A DNA stretch of 64,000 bases from an uncultured Shewanella sp. (GCF_947495455.1 NZ_CANLZC010000003.1:1-64000), one strand, 5' to 3'; positions 27,456 to 36,463 are shown, numbered from the stretch's first letter. Translations and numbers: made by a program. The notes: generated by a model not told the origin, from the letters alone.

Positions 27456-29275
27456 TGGCTACCTTAAATTATCAAAATTTATTCTTTTTAACCTTGAAAC
27501 ACAGTCTTTATCCCAAGGCCAACCGCAACCTGTTTGACGTAGAGCCGATATTTGAATGTCGAGCCCTGATGAAGAACCTTAAGTTTGATTTTTACCAAAA
27601 CGATGAAGGGTTTGGTGTGGCGGCGTCGGCAGATGAGGTGTTTGACGATAATCGCTTGCATACGCCGGTGACACAGCCGGAAAACCGTTTATCTTTTGCG
27701 GTATTTTCTCGAGTGCAAGACTTTTATCAAGACTCGTTTTTACCAGAAGAAACTCCAGGCCAGTTTATCTATTACTTCGATAATCTCGACGGTACTCAGG
27801 TATTTAGTCTGGCACTAAAACAAACTTCGGGTATAACGACTCAGCTAAGGCTACCGATAGCGCTTGGCCAGTTAAGTGGGCGAACGGTTAAGGATCAGCT
27901 TCATCGCCTTTGGGACGCACAAGGGCGGGTAGTGTCGCTGGCGGATAGGCTGCATATTGACGTTGAAACTTGGCGATATACTGTATCTTTAGCAGGGTTA
28001 ACGCCCGGCCGATATCAGTGGCAGGATATGGATGGCGTACAGGATTATTATGTTTGTCCGGCTTCTTTTGCCCGCCGCGTGCCGGTGGCGGTATTTCATG
28101 TCTTTTTACATCAGGGAGTAGACTCTGAATATCAGGTGATTAACTATCGTCAGAGCGCGCAAACCAGCGAGCCTGAGCAGAAGCCCATTCAGTTTATCAA
28201 TGAAAAAAACTGGGGACTGTATTTCAGTCGCTTTGAATTTTACTGGCGCTACCGAGTGAATACTCAGGAGCTGCTTTCCCATTCGGGCCTGTCTGTATAC
28301 AGTATCGATCCTTCGGTAGGTTTTGAGCCTGAGTATCAGGTGGTGGATCACTGTCATTCAGATATTGTCTTTACCAGCAATCGGGCTATTCACCTAGATG
28401 AACCTCTGGCGCCTTTTGAACTGTATCAAACTTGTGTCTATGCCTATTGCTGTCAATGCCACTGCCATTGCCATAGTGAGCCTGATTGTTGCGATCATTA
28501 CCCGGATCAGCACTGCCATCATAGTAATCACTATGGCGGTGGCAATCGAGGCCGAGGACATCAGGGTCGAAGACATTATCACCCTCATAGGCGTGATAAT
28601 GCTTCTCCTCAAGCCTATTCATCTTCCCCAGCAGACCACCAGACTCCTTGGCACCTCCATCACCAAGGGTATTGGGATCGGGGCCGTTGGTGTTGTGATC
28701 TTCATCACGGCTATTGTGACTGTTATGCCCATGAATGCAGAATTGCCCGCCTGCCTAGGCTATCTCAAAAGTCACTTCGTTTTATTGAAGAAGACGGCAA
28801 GTTAATTGCTGAAGTGACTGTGGATGCGGAGCAGGATGATCACCGTCACTTATATCGTCCCCATGCATCGTGCCACTCGCCCTTTGGCCCGTCATCATCG
28901 CACAGATATGATATTCGCTCGGATAAACCGCAGGTTGAGCGCAATGCGCCTATGGGTAACCTGGAATATAGTAGTGGATCGCAAAGTCGTCGATCGCCGC
29001 ATTATGCAGATAATGAAGGTAAGAAAAGTGTCGATGAAAAAAATTTAGATGCAAAAAATCACTATGAAGACAGGCGAGATGCCAGTGTTTATTCCCCCCC
29101 AGAGATGCAAAGAGATAGCCGAGTCTCAGCTCCTTTTTCACCGGAGCCATATGGGTATGACAAGGGGGAAGACTGCTATAGGCTGTCACAGGAGCAAGAC
29201 TACCAGGACGACAGATATCACCGCCCTGAGCAAAGCCGTAGAGATTTGGGGCCTACACGTCGCCCCCGCCGTTAA
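27455..29275 (+). CDS. Unrecognised eCIS-operon protein with His/Cys-rich block
   Basis: 606 aa in three parts. Residues 1-~320 are a folded, beta-rich region of no family I recognise (a Pvc/Afp cap-adaptor role is possible from position). Residues ~327-428 are extremely rich in His and Cys ('CCQCHCHCHSEPDCCDHY'), suggesting metal binding. Residues ~430-606 are a charged, disordered tail rich in Arg, Ser, Pro and Asp. The same DNA is also open in another forward frame (28398-28805), which reads as hydrophobic, a by-product of GCC/ATC-rich codons. The start overlaps the terminator stop (TAATG), so it is translated with the structural genes. Confidence 0.65.
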   Translation: MATLNYQNLFFLTLKHSLYPKANRNLFDVEPIFECRALMKNLKFDFYQNDEGFGVAASADEVFDDNRLHTPVTQPENRLSFAVFSRVQDFYQDSFLPEETPGQFIYYFDNLDGTQVFSLALKQTSGITTQLRLPIALGQLSGRTVKDQLHRLWDAQGRVVSLADRLHIDVETWRYTVSLAGLTPGRYQWQDMDGVQDYYVCPASFARRVPVAVFHVFLHQGVDSEYQVINYRQSAQTSEPEQKPIQFINEKNWGLYFSRFEFYWRYRVNTQELLSHSGLSVYSIDPSVGFEPEYQVVDHCHSDIVFTSNRAIHLDEPLAPFELYQTCVYAYCCQCHCHCHSEPDCCDHYPDQHCHHSNHYGGGNRGRGHQGRRHYHPHRRDNASPQAYSSSPADHQTPWHLHHQGYWDRGRWCCDLHHGYCDCYAHECRIARLPRLSQKSLRFIEEDGKLIAEVTVDAEQDDHRHLYRPHASCHSPFGPSSSHRYDIRSDKPQVERNAPMGNLEYSSGSQSRRSPHYADNEGKKSVDEKNLDAKNHYEDRRDASVYSPPEMQRDSRVSAPFSPEPYGYDKGEDCYRLSQEQDYQDDRYHRPEQSRRDLGPTRRPRR

Positions 29276-29381
29276 TATATTTTAACCCTGTACAAGTAGA
29301 CCAACCCCTAATCCTAAACGGTCACTGCATTTTGTTAACCAAATAACGATGTCAGTGATTAACCGAGAGTGATCTTAAACA

Positions 29382-30743
29382 TTGAATAATCGAAATATGA
29401 AAAATAATGCCTTAATTGAGCAGGATCTCGCCTGGCTGGAACATTGTGTCGAGTATCGGGTAGAGGAGTTCTTAAATTCAGAGCGGACCTATCATGGCCT
29501 TCCGGCTGCACCGGATTTTCATCCTGACGAAGCGGATGATTATGCGACCTTTTTAGTCAAACATAACTTATCAGAGCAAGAGCGCTTGATTTTGATTATG
29601 GCACTGGCACCTGAGATTAAACCTCAGGTGTTTGATGCCTTTTTAGTTAAAAATACCCATACCGAACGCAGCTTTTCTGAGTTTGGCGGCTATCAGGTGG
29701 GCAGCTTTAACGGTTTTATTCCCGACAGGCGCACCGCACTTTTTGTCCTGAGCGGCAATGATGTGCGCGCCCAGTTTGCACTTTATCCCTTATTTGACCC
29801 CAATAGCCGCTTGTTTAATCAGGATATTTTGCAAGAAGGCACAGCCAGTGATGCTCCTAAGAGTCACAATAAGCTGCAATTAAGTGAAACTGCACTGGCG
29901 CAGCTCTTAACGGGTCAACCACAGGCACAATTAAGCCTAGAGTTTCCAGCCAGAGAAATAGACAGTTCCTTGACCTGGTCAAACCTGGTGTTGCCGGCAA
30001 GTACTGAGTTTCAATTAAAAGAGCTGATGGCCTGGCTAAAGCTACGAGGGGACTGGCAGCATAGGGCACAGGGCAGAAATGGCGTGATGGCTCAGGATAT
30101 TTATCAGGGATATCGCTGTTTATTTTATGGGCCGTCTGGTACGGGTAAATCGTTAACCGCCAGCTTATTGGGCAAGCAGGTCGGACTTAAAACCTATCGG
30201 GTCGACCTCTCTCAGTTGGTGTCTAAATACATAGGTGAAACAGAGAAAAACCTAGAGCAAGTTTTTAAACAGGCAGAAGCCAATCAATGGCTGCTGTTTT
30301 TTGATGAAGCAGAAGCGCTTTTTAACCAGCGTACCTCGGTCGGTAACGCTAATGATCGCAGTGCTAATCAGCAGGTGGGGTATTTGCTGCAGCGAATAGA
30401 AACTTGTACTACCACGGTTATTTTGGCAACCAACCTGAAAGAGAATATCGACCCTGCTTTTATCCGCCGCTTTCAGTCAATCGTCTATTTTCCTGTGCCG
30501 GACGCTAAACACAGAACCCGTTTATGGCGCAGCTTATTTGGCCCTGATTGGCATTTTGAGTCCAACATCCACTTTAACGAGCTGGGTCAACGTTTTGATC
30601 TGGCTGGTGGAGCGATGAATAATGTCATTCGCTACGCCAGTTTGATGGCCATGCAGCGCAGCAGTGAGGAAATTTTATATGATGATCTCATTGAGGGGAT
30701 CCGCCGCGAATACGCCAAACAACACCGCAGTTTGCCGAGCTAA
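29382..30743 (+). CDS. eCIS AAA+ ATPase (Afp15-like)
   Basis: 453 aa (TTG 29382 or ATG 29397). Walker A 'GPSGTGKS' lies near residues 250-257, Walker B 'LLFFDEAE' near 304-311, sensor 1 'ILATNLKENID' follows, and 'AFIRRF' gives the arginine finger. The N-terminal ~190 residues are the Afp15/Pvc15-type helper domain ('ALFVLSGNDVRAQFALYPLF'). All known Afp-type systems carry this ATPase, which is needed for assembly or cargo loading, though it is not part of the particle. A 106-bp gap separates it from the previous gene. Confidence 0.92.
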   Translation: MNNRNMKNNALIEQDLAWLEHCVEYRVEEFLNSERTYHGLPAAPDFHPDEADDYATFLVKHNLSEQERLILIMALAPEIKPQVFDAFLVKNTHTERSFSEFGGYQVGSFNGFIPDRRTALFVLSGNDVRAQFALYPLFDPNSRLFNQDILQEGTASDAPKSHNKLQLSETALAQLLTGQPQAQLSLEFPAREIDSSLTWSNLVLPASTEFQLKELMAWLKLRGDWQHRAQGRNGVMAQDIYQGYRCLFYGPSGTGKSLTASLLGKQVGLKTYRVDLSQLVSKYIGETEKNLEQVFKQAEANQWLLFFDEAEALFNQRTSVGNANDRSANQQVGYLLQRIETCTTTVILATNLKENIDPAFIRRFQSIVYFPVPDAKHRTRLWRSLFGPDWHFESNIHFNELGQRFDLAGGAMNNVIRYASLMAMQRSSEEILYDDLIEGIRREYAKQHRSLPS

Positions 30744-30764
30744 TAATAGGTTAATAGGGAGTAC

Positions 30765-33245
30765 ATGATGGCAGCGAATAATAAACAGGCGCTGGCGGCC
30801 TTCTTTGAAAAGACTAGGGCCGAAAAGACCAGAGTTGTAAATAATAGCGCCGACAAAAAACAGCAAAACAGCCAGAACACCAATGAAACGAGCGAGCCAG
30901 ACGAGCCCGCACCATTGCAGGTGGCAGGATTATTTCCTTCGCCTCAGGACACCCCGTTAGCGGGGGACTCGGGCTCCTTGGATTTTTCAGCCTTTTCTCA
31001 GTCTGAAATCTGGCGCTTGCAAAATGCCTATTATCAAAAGCAAGGACCTGCCGTCTGGCAGCAAAATCAGTTGCCGCATTATATTGCCAATACTCCCAGT
31101 CTTGTGAAGGCCTACGCCGATATACTGGTACATTTTGTTATGGACGGGCTGCAAAATGGTGCCATTGACTCTGAGCTGCCGATATATGTGCTTGAGTTAG
31201 GCGCAGGCTCCGGTCGTTTTGCCATTCAGCTGTTGCGGCAGCTGGAAGTGATAATGCGGCAGTACGGCTTGGCTGAATTGCAGCTGTGCTACCTGCTCAG
31301 TGATTTCAGTGAAAAAAACTGTGCCTTTATGGCGGCCCATCCTTATCTGCAACAGGACTTGGCGGACGGCCGCGCTAAAGTGATTCACTATAATATACTG
31401 GCTCAAAACGCAGAAGTTGACGTACCAGTTGATGTGACGAAGACAGAAGTGATAGATATTGCGTCGGTGCTATCCTGCAGCAACCCACCGATAGTGATCG
31501 CTAACTATGTGTTGGACAGCCTGCCGCAGGAATTAGTGTATTTGCACTATGGCGAGCTCTATCAGGGGGAAGTCGCAATTGAGACCGGCCCCTTGCCTGA
31601 TGACATTCAATCACAACAAGAGGGCGAACAAGGATCCCAAGAACAATCCCAAGAAAAAGCGCAGGCTGAAACACAGTTGTACTATCGCTGGCAAAAGCAG
31701 CCGAGTGTTGCCCACTGGCTTAACTCTCAGCCCGAGGCGCTGAGCGCAGACCTAAGCCATCAGTTAAATTATTATTCAACCCGTTTACACAGTCAGCCCC
31801 TGATGTTGCCAACAGGCGCACTTGCCTGCCTCTATAAGTTACAGCAATCACTGCCACAGGGTATGCTGCTGCTCAGTAGCGATTTTGGCCAAAACCAGCT
31901 CAGTGAACTGGCTGATCTCGGTTTACCCGGTACATGGCAGCGGCAGCACTTTTCACAGCCGGTAAACTTTCACAGCATTAACTTGTGGCTGGACCGTCAA
32001 CAGGCGCTGGCCCGTTCGATAAAACACAGGGGCAAGGGGCTGGTATTTAATCTGGCGATCACTTCGGGTACCCGCACAGCAGTATCGAATAAAGCCTGGC
32101 CTTTAACCCACCAGGCCTGTGAAAACAGCTTGCTTGATTATAACCCCGACGATTTCTTTGTGATTAAACGCAGCCTGCACGGCGCCAGGGAGGTGCTGAG
32201 CGAGGCGCAGCAACAGGCCTATATTCGCCTAAGTGAATATGATCCTAAAGTCTTAGCGCTGTTTTTACCTAACTTGCTGAGTCAGGGAGTATCAGTGGAT
32301 AACAGGCTGGACTGGTGCGCCTTGCTAAGCAAGGTATGGCAAGCCTATATACCCATAGGCGAGCAGGGTGATTTTGCCTTTCAGCTGGGCTTGCTGGCCA
32401 TAGACTTAAGTCACTGGAGTCTAGCGAAAGCCTGTTTTATCTCTTGCCTGCACTGGTATGGTGAGAGCACGGCGGCGCTGCACAATTTGGCATTATGCGC
32501 TCAGGCGACAGCTGAAGATGATTTGGCGATGAAAACCAGCGCGTATGCACTTGAACTAACCCCGAAGGATAAACAGGTTCAACAGCTGGCGCAAACCATC
32601 AAAGATAGCCAAGCACAAGGTGAAATGAGTCGGTATTTTTTCTGTTCGACTGATAGCGAGGCTTATCTTGTTTTGCGGCCATTGGCCGCGCACCACGGCG
32701 CGGAGTTTTATCTGCAATATCGGCATCAATATACCGCTGCTATGTTGCGCGGCCTTGCGCTGACATCGCTCAGCCAAGTGCAATCAGTCATTACCGAGTG
32801 GCAACAAGAGTCGAAGCAAGTCCAGAGTGTACATTACGGGGTGATCCATGCTGAACTTGGGCTGGTGGGAGTCACGGCGCTGGAATTTAACTTTGTCAAA
32901 CCAGAGCAGAGAATAAAAACCGCTTATTTCTCGTTTTGGATAGGTACCGACTACCAGGGCATGGGGTTTGGCACGCAAGCGGTAGCCCTATGTATCGAGC
33001 AGGCACGGGCGATTGCACAGCCTCAAGTCTTGAATGCCTTAATTACCTCGGTTTGGCACCACAATGGTGCGTCTATGCGCATATTAGAAAAGCTGGGCTT
33101 TGTGCCTTTGGACTTAACTAAAGGACAGGGGGTTGAACAAGAGCTGTTTTATGCTTTGCCATTAGACCACAAAGAGCGAGAGGCTGATTTTATTTTACAG
33201 CTTAAACAGCAAGTTTCATCAGATCTCACCACAAGCGCGCAGTAA
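30765..33245 (+). CDS. Methyltransferase-helical-GNAT fusion protein
   Basis: 826 aa. Residues 1-65 are disordered. Residues ~140-260 form a class I SAM-methyltransferase core: 'VLELGAGSGRFAIQLL' (motif I), 'YLLSDFSE', and 'IVIANYVLDSLPQELVY'. The layout recalls MidA/DUF185 protein-arginine methyltransferases, but that link is tentative. A Gln/Glu-rich insert follows ('QSQQEGEQGSQEQSQEKA'). Residues ~560-625 look TPR-like. Residues ~670-790 are a GNAT N-acetyltransferase with acetyl-CoA loop 'WIGTDYQGMGFGTQA' and 'NGASMRILEKLGF'. It lies in the structural operon, 22 bp after the ATPase gene, and may modify particle or cargo proteins, or may itself be cargo. Confidence 0.65.
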   Translation: MMAANNKQALAAFFEKTRAEKTRVVNNSADKKQQNSQNTNETSEPDEPAPLQVAGLFPSPQDTPLAGDSGSLDFSAFSQSEIWRLQNAYYQKQGPAVWQQNQLPHYIANTPSLVKAYADILVHFVMDGLQNGAIDSELPIYVLELGAGSGRFAIQLLRQLEVIMRQYGLAELQLCYLLSDFSEKNCAFMAAHPYLQQDLADGRAKVIHYNILAQNAEVDVPVDVTKTEVIDIASVLSCSNPPIVIANYVLDSLPQELVYLHYGELYQGEVAIETGPLPDDIQSQQEGEQGSQEQSQEKAQAETQLYYRWQKQPSVAHWLNSQPEALSADLSHQLNYYSTRLHSQPLMLPTGALACLYKLQQSLPQGMLLLSSDFGQNQLSELADLGLPGTWQRQHFSQPVNFHSINLWLDRQQALARSIKHRGKGLVFNLAITSGTRTAVSNKAWPLTHQACENSLLDYNPDDFFVIKRSLHGAREVLSEAQQQAYIRLSEYDPKVLALFLPNLLSQGVSVDNRLDWCALLSKVWQAYIPIGEQGDFAFQLGLLAIDLSHWSLAKACFISCLHWYGESTAALHNLALCAQATAEDDLAMKTSAYALELTPKDKQVQQLAQTIKDSQAQGEMSRYFFCSTDSEAYLVLRPLAAHHGAEFYLQYRHQYTAAMLRGLALTSLSQVQSVITEWQQESKQVQSVHYGVIHAELGLVGVTALEFNFVKPEQRIKTAYFSFWIGTDYQGMGFGTQAVALCIEQARAIAQPQVLNALITSVWHHNGASMRILEKLGFVPLDLTKGQGVEQELFYALPLDHKEREADFILQLKQQVSSDLTTSAQ

Positions 33246-33315
33246 CAAGTCGGAATCAGTTAACTTATTTTGTAAAAGTTAAGCCTGTGACTTAAATTAA
33301 CAACAAGGACCTATT

Positions 33316-33687
33316 ATGCCTCAAAACGTGGCCACAGCCGTTGCTGTGCAATTATCCCAGACAAAGCTTGCTGCTGATACCAATGGATCTGGCGCCTGGT
33401 CAATTTTAGTGGGCCCGTTAACCGAACCTGCGCTTAAGATAAAAACAGAAAAAGGCCCGGCTCTGTTGGCAGCCGATGTGTCATTGATCTATATGGGTGG
33501 CGCCGCAGCGGGCAGCCCGCCGGTACCCATTACCCCGGTGACCTCCAGTATTAAGTTGGAACCTAAGCCGGATACTAAGTTGATTAACAATACAAAATGT
33601 TTACTTGAAAAAGATGTGGCGCAAGATACCTACGGCAATATTTTAGAAGTTAGCGATGTTTCGGCGAAGTTAAAGGTGGGGGCATAG
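33316..33687 (+). CDS. Small terminal eCIS-operon protein, function unknown
   Basis: 123 aa, no signal peptide. It has a Gly/Pro-rich centre ('YMGGAAAGSPPVPITPV') and a C-terminal half ('NNTKCLLEKDVAQDTYGNI' then 'LEVSDVSAKLKVG') whose spacing is faintly like a PAAR-type small beta protein. No PAAR gene exists at the usual Afp10 place, so a role as spike tip or cargo adaptor is a guess. AAGGA lies before the ATG. It is the last gene before the 15-bp cassette-border motif at 33703. Confidence 0.6.
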   Translation: MPQNVATAVAVQLSQTKLAADTNGSGAWSILVGPLTEPALKIKTEKGPALLAADVSLIYMGGAAAGSPPVPITPVTSSIKLEPKPDTKLINNTKCLLEKDVAQDTYGNILEVSDVSAKLKVGA

Positions 33688-33702
33688 TGGGATTTGCAAG
33701 AA

Positions 33703-33717
33703 ACAAGACCTGACCCC
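33703..33717. repeat. 15-bp cassette-border motif, fourth copy
   Basis: ACAAGACCTGACCCC, identical to 3704-3718, lies 15 bases after the last eCIS gene and about 150 bp before the orphan gene at 33869. It marks the junction of operon and cargo region. Confidence 0.65.
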
Positions 33718-33868
33718 AGAGGTGCATGATTGTAATGGTCAACCACACCTCTAACTAGGTGGCTAAATTAACTATGCGACTATACCTTTTTATTTATGAC
33801 GAACACCGAATCAGTTGCTAAGAAGCACCATTACACATGAATCAATTAACAATATATAGGAACAACAT

Positions 33869-34417
33869 ATGTTTATGAATTTCGCGAAATCCATGGGTAA
33901 AAAAAATACAATTAGTAAGATCCAGCAAATACAAAAATATAGCTACCGTACTGAAGCCCGAAACAAGATGTCTCGAATATACCTCGATAAAACTGGTCAA
34001 ATAGATGATAAGAAGACAATAATGGCAGACGCTGACGACTTCAAAGATAAACAAAACTTTGAAGTCGTCAGCGCCGTAAAACATGGCGGACACATCGACA
34101 GAAATGGTTTTATCGGTCCGCTTAGTAATGACTTATATCATAACGCAGCGTCACTAATAACAGAGAACAGAATTGAAAATGAACAAAAGAAAAATATTAA
34201 AAAGAAGATGCAAAATGGAGAAATAAGCAACACAGTAGTCTTAGTTGAAGCAACTGATAAGGAAGTAATTGCGAACAAAGATGAGCTCTTGAAAGTAAAG
34301 GGTCCTACATATGATGTGAGAAAGAAGAATGGAACAATGACTAGCGAATATAAAAATCCGTTAGCATTATTCGATCCGAAGAAAGGATACCACTATGAAG
34401 GTACTGACGTGATTTAA
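33869..34417 (+). CDS. Orphan small basic protein, candidate eCIS cargo
   Basis: 182 aa, Lys/Asp/Asn-rich, without signal peptide or membrane segment, in DNA visibly more AT-rich than the eCIS genes. The start follows an AGGAA site (33858-33862). I recognise no family. 'FEVVSAVKHGGHIDRNGFIG' and 'VVLVEATDKEVIANKDELLK' suggest a compact alpha/beta domain after a basic N-terminal ~45 residues. It sits directly after the border motif, in the place where cargo genes occur in eCIS loci. Effector status is inferred from position only. Confidence 0.55.
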   Translation: MFMNFAKSMGKKNTISKIQQIQKYSYRTEARNKMSRIYLDKTGQIDDKKTIMADADDFKDKQNFEVVSAVKHGGHIDRNGFIGPLSNDLYHNAASLITENRIENEQKKNIKKKMQNGEISNTVVLVEATDKEVIANKDELLKVKGPTYDVRKKNGTMTSEYKNPLALFDPKKGYHYEGTDVI

Positions 34418-34514
34418 TTGATACGACTATACACGTGATCATTGAACATGCAGGTCATTCAAACAAAAAACCTTGATTTATTTTGTAATGAGATCATTAT
34501 GTCTATATGCGATA

Positions 34515-35489
34515 AAAAGGGCAGAGTGTAGGGGGCAAGTCGGGGTCTAAATTGGCGATGCACGGCTTCCACAGCGTTAGTGGTGTAAATCACTTTTCGA
34601 ATGTGCTCTGGATACTTAAAGTAGTGCAATCTCGGCCGCTTCCTTAGTCACAGCTCGATAAACCGGCTTTAAATCAGCCATGAAGGCTTTTTGATGCTTT
34701 GAGGCGACATATTTCATCGAGTTGCGGATTTGATGGATAACGCACAACTGCACCTCAGTTTGAGGAAAAATACTCGCTATGGCTTCAGGAAAGCCTGTCA
34801 GACCATCAACACAAGCGATGAGAATATCCTCAACCCCCCGATTATTAAAATCTGTCAGTACCGATAACAAATAGCTTGCCCCTTCATTTTCAGACAGGTG
34901 TAGGCCTAAGATCTCCTTTTTGCCTTCCATATTCATGGCAAGCAGCGTATAAACGGCTTTACTGATATAAGCGACCTTCTTCTTTGACTTTATAGTGAAT
35001 AGCATCAAGCCAAATAATGGGGTAATGACTGTCTAATGGTCTTTGTTGCCAAGCCTTAAGCTCGGGCAATAGCTTATCGGTGACACTGTTAATCGTCCCT
35101 ATTGAGACGTTAATACCATACATGTCTTCAACATGCTGATGAATGTTACGGTAGTTCATCCCCATGCTAAACATGGATAAGATTTGCCTATCCATTTCAT
35201 CGGTTAAGGTGGTTTGATGTTTCTTAATCAGTTGAGGTTCAAAGGTGGATTGCCTGTCTCTGGGCGCATCAAGCTCAAAGCTGCCTGAAGCATGTTTTAC
35301 GGTTTTTTGACTGGTGCCATTGCGACGATTAGGCTGTTTATCTTGCTCAAGATGCTGTTCTATTTCAGCATTAAGTGCCGCTTCTGTCAGTTGTTTGATT
35401 AATGGGCTTAAAATACCCTCTTTGCCTGTTAGATTTTTACCTGCTTGCAGTGCTTTTAAGGCTTGTTCAAAGTCAAAAGATTGAGTCAT
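34515..35489 (-). pseudogene. IS256-family transposase, degraded
   Basis: The N-terminal two-fifths is intact ('MTQSFDFEQALKALQAGKN', then 'LDAPRDRQSTFEPQLI'; 34959-35489), with the first catalytic Asp in 'IIWLDAIHYKV'. A frameshift near 34990 moves into 34616-35008, which contains 'ILIACVDGLTGFPEAI' with the second Asp. A second frame change and a loss of ~30 codons lead to 'KVIYTTNAVEAVHRQF' (34540-34620), which contains the last Glu. The 3' end is missing. The right inverted-repeat end (GGTAGTGTTCG read on the minus strand) is at 35547, and no left end is visible. Confidence 0.85.
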
Positions 35490-35523
35490 GTGTCATTCCT
35501 ATTTTTTCACCATTGTACGGAAA

Positions 35524-35547
35524 TGACACAGAATTACGAACACTACC
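35524..35547 (-). mobile_element. IS256-family terminal inverted repeat (right end)
   Basis: Read on the minus strand it begins GGTAGTGTTCGTAATTCTGT, a typical IS256-family end, 35 bp before the transposase start. The RAYT-derived repeat (TCACTGATCAATAATTTGCT) begins at the base after it, so the element inserted at or recombined with that repeat. Confidence 0.6.
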
Positions 35548-35648
35548 TCACTGATCAATAATTTGCTAATACAGTGTAGTCTGTAGGGGCCATAACACAG
35601 TGGCGTGCTTCTACAGTTAACGTATAGAATTTCTCAATTGACTTGCGT

Positions 35649-35852
35649 ATGCCTAGAACGCTTAGGATTGAATATGAGCATGCCTTTTATCATGTTTTTT
35701 CCCTTTTCCTTCAGCGAATGAGTGTACTATGTGAAGCAAGTTGTGCTTTTTTCAAAGGCGCTGAAAAGAAGTTAATTCTATTATGTTGTTATTCAAGCAT
35801 TGTCTCTGTCATTATTCTCTGCTTATTCATTCAATTAAATTACGTTATATAA
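35649..35852 (+). pseudogene. RAYT (IS200-like Y1) transposase, N-terminal remnant copy 1
   Basis: 'MPRTLRIEYEHAFYHVFS' is the usual start of REP-associated tyrosine transposases (normally followed by RG and the HUH domain). After 'LQRMSVL' the frame departs from the family and stops at about 67 residues, so the catalytic HUH and Tyr motifs are lost. Near-identical to 37587-37817, with which it flanks the nuclease gene as direct repeats. Confidence 0.65.
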
Positions 35853-35954
35853 TTCATTGCCAGTTTATGAGAACTCTTATAGACACCCATAGTTAATGGC
35901 GTATTTTAAACTCTCAGACTAAGCTTTATAAATTCATAGATGTTGGAAGTTGCT

Positions 35955-36110
35955 ATGCCACGTCCAAGAAGGTGCTTAATTAGTATTGAACTTTATATTG
36001 TATAAAAAGAAGCCTATTATCATTGCTGTAGTTGGGTAATCATCGCCAACATTTAGATAAGCGACGACGGCATTTCTCGAAATGCTGTCAGTATATGCCT
36101 ATAGGCTAGC
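35955..36110 (+). pseudogene. Second RAYT-type transposase remnant
   Basis: ATG 35955 reads 'MPRPRRCLISIEL', the standard N-terminus of another RAYT subfamily, then stops at 36003-36005. Past the stop the same frame continues 'KEAYYHCC', matching the family's 'PYYHC' block. Further similarity fades within 100 bp. The surrounding gap 35853-36460 otherwise holds only the dispersed repeat copy 3. Confidence 0.5.
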
Positions 36111-36127
36111 ACGCAGCTTATTTTAAT

Positions 36128-36256
36128 ATTCTATTCATTTTTGCAGATACACAGCAGGCATTAAGTTAAAAATAGGCAGATCATGATTTAATAAACCATG
36201 AGTGCTTAATTTTAGTAAAAGTCTCTGTATGTTACTGATTAATAATGGCTGGCTAT
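36128..36256 (+). repeat. Dispersed repeat, copy 3
   Basis: Same orientation and block order as 3241-3420 and 3457-3632, ending in TTACTGATTAATAATGGCTGG followed by CTAT. Together the copies bracket the deaminase, the whole eCIS operon, the orphan gene and the IS256 remnant. Confidence 0.65.
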
Positions 36257-36463
36257 ATAAACCGTTTGTGATATTGCAGCTTCCTTTAATCTTACTCATG
36301 TTGAAACGGTGAGATCTATTACCCATTAAGTATTATAGAGATAAAATGGAACCATAATGTTTTTAAAGTAAATGAATAATGGCATCACAGGGTCATGGAA
36401 GGTATCTCTGGTGACCCCATTATTTATTGATATCTTCAAGAATCAGCGGGAGGAAACTTAGTG

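Noticed and set aside
28398..28805. Hydrophobic frame within the 27455 gene resembling a membrane protein
   Set aside because: The hydrophobic look comes from reading GCC/ATC/CAC-rich DNA one base off; it has no ribosome site and the main frame continues meaningfully before and after it. Not fully excluded, see the His/Cys finding.
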